This document shows positions 6,178 to 9,370 of a DNA stretch of 9,370 nt, in pieces. The notes below the pieces were generated by a model, which saw only the letters and a list, made by a program, of their open reading frames with translations, was not told the DNA's origin and did not search any database. The translations under genes were made by a program, and so were the position numbers. Each line of letters begins with the position of its first letter. Position 1 is the stretch's first letter. The stretch comes from an uncultured Clostridia bacterium (GTDB lineage Bacteria; Bacillota; Clostridia; TANB77; CAG-508), in contig CAOPQH010000058.1 of the NCBI GenBank assembly GCA_948505485.1, forward strand, positions 1 to 9,370. The letters run 5' to 3'.

Positions 6178-8016
6178 TTATTTCTTTTTCCAAAATTTTA
6201 AATATGAAAATATTTTTCTTATTTTTACTATTAATTTCCATCCTCTTGAACTTTCTATAAAATCAATTTTTGCTAATTGAACATTTATTGTATCTTGCAT
6301 TTCTTGAATCTTCTTATCTGAAGTTTCGTTTTTCATTTTTTCGTTTTGTAGATTATTATTTAATTCATTATTTTGATTTTTTAAATTTTCATTTTCTACA
6401 TATAACCCTAGAACATTTTTTATAGGTCTATTGTGTGCTTTTTTAATTGGCTCACTCATTATTTTTTCTTCTGTAGCTTTTACTAATTTATAAAACAACT
6501 CTACATATTTTGACAAATTTAGTCTTTCATATAATTCATCTATATCTACTATTTTTTTAAGTTCTTCAAAAATTAATATATCTCGATAAATTATATATTC
6601 AACTGGCACATTATTATCTATCCATTCTTGATCATACACATATAAATCATTATCGATTTCAAAACAGTTTTGAAAATTCAAGTCCCATAACCCATTTTTT
6701 ACAAAATGCAGTCCTTCTATTTCTTGATTATTATAGGGAATTCCATATTTGTCAAATACGTTATCTTTAGAATCTGTAACCTCTAATTTGTTTATTATTT
6801 TATTTTTAAAATTATTAATAAGTTCTATTACTTTTTCTATTCCGTAATTATCATAACCTTCAATTATTATTTCATCATATGACTTACAATTTACAACATA
6901 TTTACTTATAGTTTTTTCTTCATCATAAGAGTCTAATGTTTTGATACCACTTTTATTAAGTATGTCTATATTGTTTTTTAATGTTTGTATGTGATTTTTT
7001 GATAAATTATTTGTATTATATTTATATACTTTATCGCCTTGTATTACTGTTCTTAACCTATATTCTGGCTTTCTATTGTTCCAATATGTTATAAACTTTA
7101 TATTATTTTTAGTTACATTTTGTCCTATTTCTACCAAATATGAATTTGCAAAAAAGTCAAATAATTTTTTATCTTGTTTTAAAACCTCTTTATATGCATT
7201 ATTCTCATGAAAATTGATAATATCACTATCTTTAAAAAATGTCATATTTCTATTTAAGTTATTTAGCGCTGGCATATAATCTTGTGTAAATATTACATTT
7301 GTAAACTTATAATCAGGAAGTGGATAATAGTATTTCTTATTTTCTAATCCAACTTTTTTTAACATTTCGTCTAACTTAGCTTTAGTAAATAATTGGCTTT
7401 CGTTATTATCCTTAAATGAACATATAGCATCATATTCTAAATTTTTATCATCTACATTTTTAACAGACCAATTTCTCATACTAAACTTGTTATTAGTTGC
7501 AAGTAATAATTTTCCGTTCTCTTTAAGTAGTTCCTTAACCAATTTTAATAAATCTATAAATGAATTTTCTGTGTTATATATAATTGGTGCATATTCTAAA
7601 ATTCCTATTAAAGTAATGTAATCAAATTTTTCTTTAAATTTGATATCTTTTAAATTACCTATAATCACTTCCAAATTTTCTTTTTTTTCATGCCTTTTTG
7701 CAATTGCTTCTCCTCTTTGTTTAGAAAATTCTATAGAAACAACTTTACTTGATTTTTTACATAATTCTCCTGTTATCTCTCCGAGCCCTGCACCTATTTC
7801 TAAAATAGTAGCATTTTCTTCAAAAGGATACCAACTTATTATATTTTTTCTTATGTCTGATAAAGCACTTAAAGTTCCTATATTATTATCTGTTTCAAAA
7901 ACAGACTCGTAATCTTCTTCTTTAAGTTTTAAAATGTAATCATTTATAATTTCATCTTCTTTGTCTAATTTATTGTATTTTATATCATTTTTATAAAATT
8001 CTAAATTTAATTTCAT
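6178..8016 (-). CDS. SAM methyltransferase / kinase-like / coiled-coil protein (WbdD-like architecture)
   Basis: This 612-residue cytoplasmic protein has three parts. Residues about 40-235 are a class I SAM-dependent methyltransferase: motif I EIGAGLGE at 73-80, acidic E96 ending the next strand, and ITLIGILEY at 134-142. Residues about 300-530 resemble a protein/small-molecule kinase fold. A basic strand GDKVYKY lies at 327-333, and WDLNFQN at 444-450 matches the kinase catalytic loop spacing (D445, then N450 five residues on). D462 in YDQEW sits where the metal-binding D of DFG would be, 12 residues after N450. The catalytic-loop H/Y is replaced (L443). Residues about 537-585 are a Glu/Asn/Lys-rich coiled coil, followed by a basic tail with SSRGWKL at 589-595. 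The methyltransferase, kinase, coiled-coil order is that of WbdD, which caps O9a polymannose and limits chain length. A similar capping role here is inference; the methyltransferase assignment is solid. GGAGA seven bases upstream supports the start, 37 bp after the preceding gene. Confidence 0.85.
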   Translation of the reverse strand: MKLNLEFYKNDIKYNKLDKEDEIINDYILKLKEEDYESVFETDNNIGTLSALSDIRKNIISWYPFEENATILEIGAGLGEITGELCKKSSKVVSIEFSKQRGEAIAKRHEKKENLEVIIGNLKDIKFKEKFDYITLIGILEYAPIIYNTENSFIDLLKLVKELLKENGKLLLATNNKFSMRNWSVKNVDDKNLEYDAICSFKDNNESQLFTKAKLDEMLKKVGLENKKYYYPLPDYKFTNVIFTQDYMPALNNLNRNMTFFKDSDIINFHENNAYKEVLKQDKKLFDFFANSYLVEIGQNVTKNNIKFITYWNNRKPEYRLRTVIQGDKVYKYNTNNLSKNHIQTLKNNIDILNKSGIKTLDSYDEEKTISKYVVNCKSYDEIIIEGYDNYGIEKVIELINNFKNKIINKLEVTDSKDNVFDKYGIPYNNQEIEGLHFVKNGLWDLNFQNCFEIDNDLYVYDQEWIDNNVPVEYIIYRDILIFEELKKIVDIDELYERLNLSKYVELFYKLVKATEEKIMSEPIKKAHNRPIKNVLGLYVENENLKNQNNELNNNLQNEKMKNETSDKKIQEMQDTINVQLAKIDFIESSRGWKLIVKIRKIFSYLKFWKKK

Positions 8017-8053
8017 ACTTAATCTCCATTTTTAATTTAGAAAATTTTATTTT

Positions 8054-9277
8054 CTATTTTCTTATTATATTAGATATTTTTCTTAATATTTCTGTACTCT
8101 TCCAACTTTTAGAATTATATACATTTATTAGTTCTTGTCTTACTTTTTGCAGTTCTTCTTTTAGTTTTTTATTTTCAATTTCTAATTTTTCTATTTCTTC
8201 TTCACTTTCAATATACAATAATGCTCCAAGTTTTTTAGCATTTTCTTTATTAAATTGTACAGATTTATCTATAGGCTTTATAACTATATATTCGTTTTCA
8301 ATTAACCATTTTTTTAATGTTTGTAAATACTCTTCTTCTGTATTTAAATTTTTTGCTTGTTCCATTTTGATTAATCTATTTTTGTAATCTTCTGAAAATT
8401 TAGGTTTGTGTAACATTGCATGATATAATAATGTATAAAAATATTCTTCGTTTGATATTGTATAAAAACCTTTTTCATTATAAATTCTGTTTTTTAATAA
8501 ATCTTCTTCTAATTTTTTATAATAATAATTATCTCCTACATATCTTAAATCAAAATAAGCAATCTTATCTTCAACCTTTGTTTTATAATGAACTCTGTAA
8601 TCTGGCTCATTTTCAAACACTTTTTGAGCATTTAATACATATGCTGTATTTTCATAAGAAGTACAAAGTATATCTATATCATTATGCTCATTTAAATATA
8701 TTTCTTCTGGCAAAGCTTCATAATTTCTAAGTATAACATAATCTATACAATTATTTAAAGCATAAAACATCTCATTTGTATTCTTCCATGATTTAGCACC
8801 TATTAAATCTTGATTTAACTCTATTATCTCCCCATTCCAATTTTCTTTATATTCATTTAAAAAATCCTCTACATTTTTTCCTAACAAAAGAGTTAAGTTA
8901 TGATTTGTTTCCTTTTGTGTATCTGTACCATGAACCCTATGCCCTCCACCAGTTAACTCTCTATAATATGATTTTTTATCAAACATATTAGAATTTACAA
9001 CTTCTTCTCCATGACTAGTTATTCTTTTTTCATACTTAGGATTTTCACATTTAACAACAACTAATAAAAAACTACCATTACCACAATGTTGTTCTTTTCC
9101 AGATCCCTTTGGTAATTTAGTACCATAAAATCTCGAAAGATTATTTGCAAATTCTTCTTTACTCCAAGTTATTTTAAACACTTGTATTATTGTAAAATTT
9201 TCCTCAATATCTTTCAAAATTTCCTCTTTTTTACTTAATGCATTCTCCCACAAAATAAACAAATGTGTCTCTTTCAT
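8054..9277 (-). CDS. Unrecognised N-terminal domain fused to nucleotidyltransferase-like domain and coiled coil
   Basis: This 407-residue cytoplasmic protein was not recognised as a named family. Residues 1-145 form a compact domain with a Gly/His-rich segment, notably GSGKEQHCGNGSF at 58-70 and GGGHRVHGTDTQKETNHN at 110-127. These look like an active or nucleotide/phosphate-binding site, but I cannot assign a reaction. Residues about 160-300 fit a nucleotidyltransferase fold: strand VILRNYEALPE at 181-191, the acidic pair in HNDIDIL (D200, D202) and a possible third acid in YFDLRY (D243). Such domains move a nucleotide or phosphorylated group. Residues about 357-385 are a charged coiled coil, and the tail has KSWKSTEILRK at 390-400, resembling the end of the next protein. 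A strong GGAGG six bases before ATG fixes the start. It is the first gene of the visible cluster. A sugar- or alditol-phosphate transfer role in polymer synthesis is a guess from context. Confidence 0.7.
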   Translation of the reverse strand: MKETHLFILWENALSKKEEILKDIEENFTIIQVFKITWSKEEFANNLSRFYGTKLPKGSGKEQHCGNGSFLLVVVKCENPKYEKRITSHGEEVVNSNMFDKKSYYRELTGGGHRVHGTDTQKETNHNLTLLLGKNVEDFLNEYKENWNGEIIELNQDLIGAKSWKNTNEMFYALNNCIDYVILRNYEALPEEIYLNEHNDIDILCTSYENTAYVLNAQKVFENEPDYRVHYKTKVEDKIAYFDLRYVGDNYYYKKLEEDLLKNRIYNEKGFYTISNEEYFYTLLYHAMLHKPKFSEDYKNRLIKMEQAKNLNTEEEYLQTLKKWLIENEYIVIKPIDKSVQFNKENAKKLGALLYIESEEEIEKLEIENKKLKEELQKVRQELINVYNSKSWKSTEILRKISNIIRK

Positions 9278-9307
9278 ATATCCTCCAAATATTTAATATA
9301 TTTTATT

Positions 9308-9350
9308 GCTTTACTGCTATAAAATATTATAACCTAAAATATAGCAAAGC
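9308..9350. other. Dyad in the leader/promoter region of the first cluster gene
   Basis: GCTTT (9308-9312) pairs with AAAGC (9346-9350), and GCTATA (9316-9321) pairs with TATAGC (9340-9345), giving 11 pairs interrupted only by a three-base ACT bulge. Between the arms, on the minus strand, lies a perfect TATAAT (9331-9326), but no good -35 hexamer was found at 16-18 bases. The dyad could be an operator over a promoter or a leader hairpin. Beyond it the last 20 bases of the window are G+C-rich compared with their surroundings and are cut by the edge. Confidence 0.35.
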
Positions 9351-9370
9351 CGTTGAAGCTCGGGCGATTG

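Noticed and set aside
7640..8730. Plus-strand open frames at 7640-7912 and 8416-8730
   Set aside because: Both are antisense shadows of well-supported minus-strand genes and lack recognisable motifs.

Overview
This is a very A+T-rich stretch with every credible gene on the minus strand. The low G+C, the AGGA/GGAGG-type ribosome-binding sites, two Sec signal peptides on apparently secreted wall-active proteins and the absence of outer-membrane or lipid A genes suggest a Gram-positive Firmicute, probably a clostridial-type gut or animal-associated lineage. No marker gene fixes the genus.

Layout in the direction of transcription (right to left). A short leader with a dyad (9278-9370) precedes a protein with an unrecognised N-terminal domain, a nucleotidyltransferase-like centre and a coiled-coil tail (9277-8054). 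Then comes a methyltransferase/kinase-like/coiled-coil protein that recalls WbdD in domain order (8016-6178). After a 159-bp A+T-rich gap with a leader hairpin lies a tandem two-domain GT2 glycosyltransferase (6018-4126). It overlaps a GtrA-type membrane protein (4139-3714), which is followed 25 bp later by a GtrB/DPM1-like polyprenyl-phosphate glycosyltransferase (3688-2738). A 143-bp gap carrying a long nested inverted repeat (2642-2733) separates this from a secreted GH25 muramidase with four Ig-like repeats (2594-927). That gene ends in a rho-independent terminator. A second structured intergenic region (769-906) precedes a second secreted protein built from the same repeats, which runs off the left edge (691 to beyond 1).

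The five genes on the right look like part of a locus that makes and decorates a cell-surface polysaccharide. The GT2 would extend the chain, the methyltransferase/kinase-like protein could cap or modify it, and GtrA/GtrB would supply and flip a lipid-linked sugar for side-chain addition on the outer face. The chain-initiating enzyme, sugar-nucleotide pathway, polymer exporter and outer-face transferase are not in the window, so the polymer cannot be named. The two genes on the left are exported cell-wall proteins, one with a complete peptidoglycan muramidase domain.

The points most worth a second look are the WbdD-like fusion in a Gram-positive-looking setting, the shared coiled-coil plus S-x-x-W-K tail of the two adjacent cytoplasmic proteins, the unrecognised N-terminal domain of the 407-residue protein, and two unusually G+C-rich structured intergenic elements that flank the GH25 gene. 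The wobble pairs of both elements favour folding as plus-strand RNA, opposite to all the genes.
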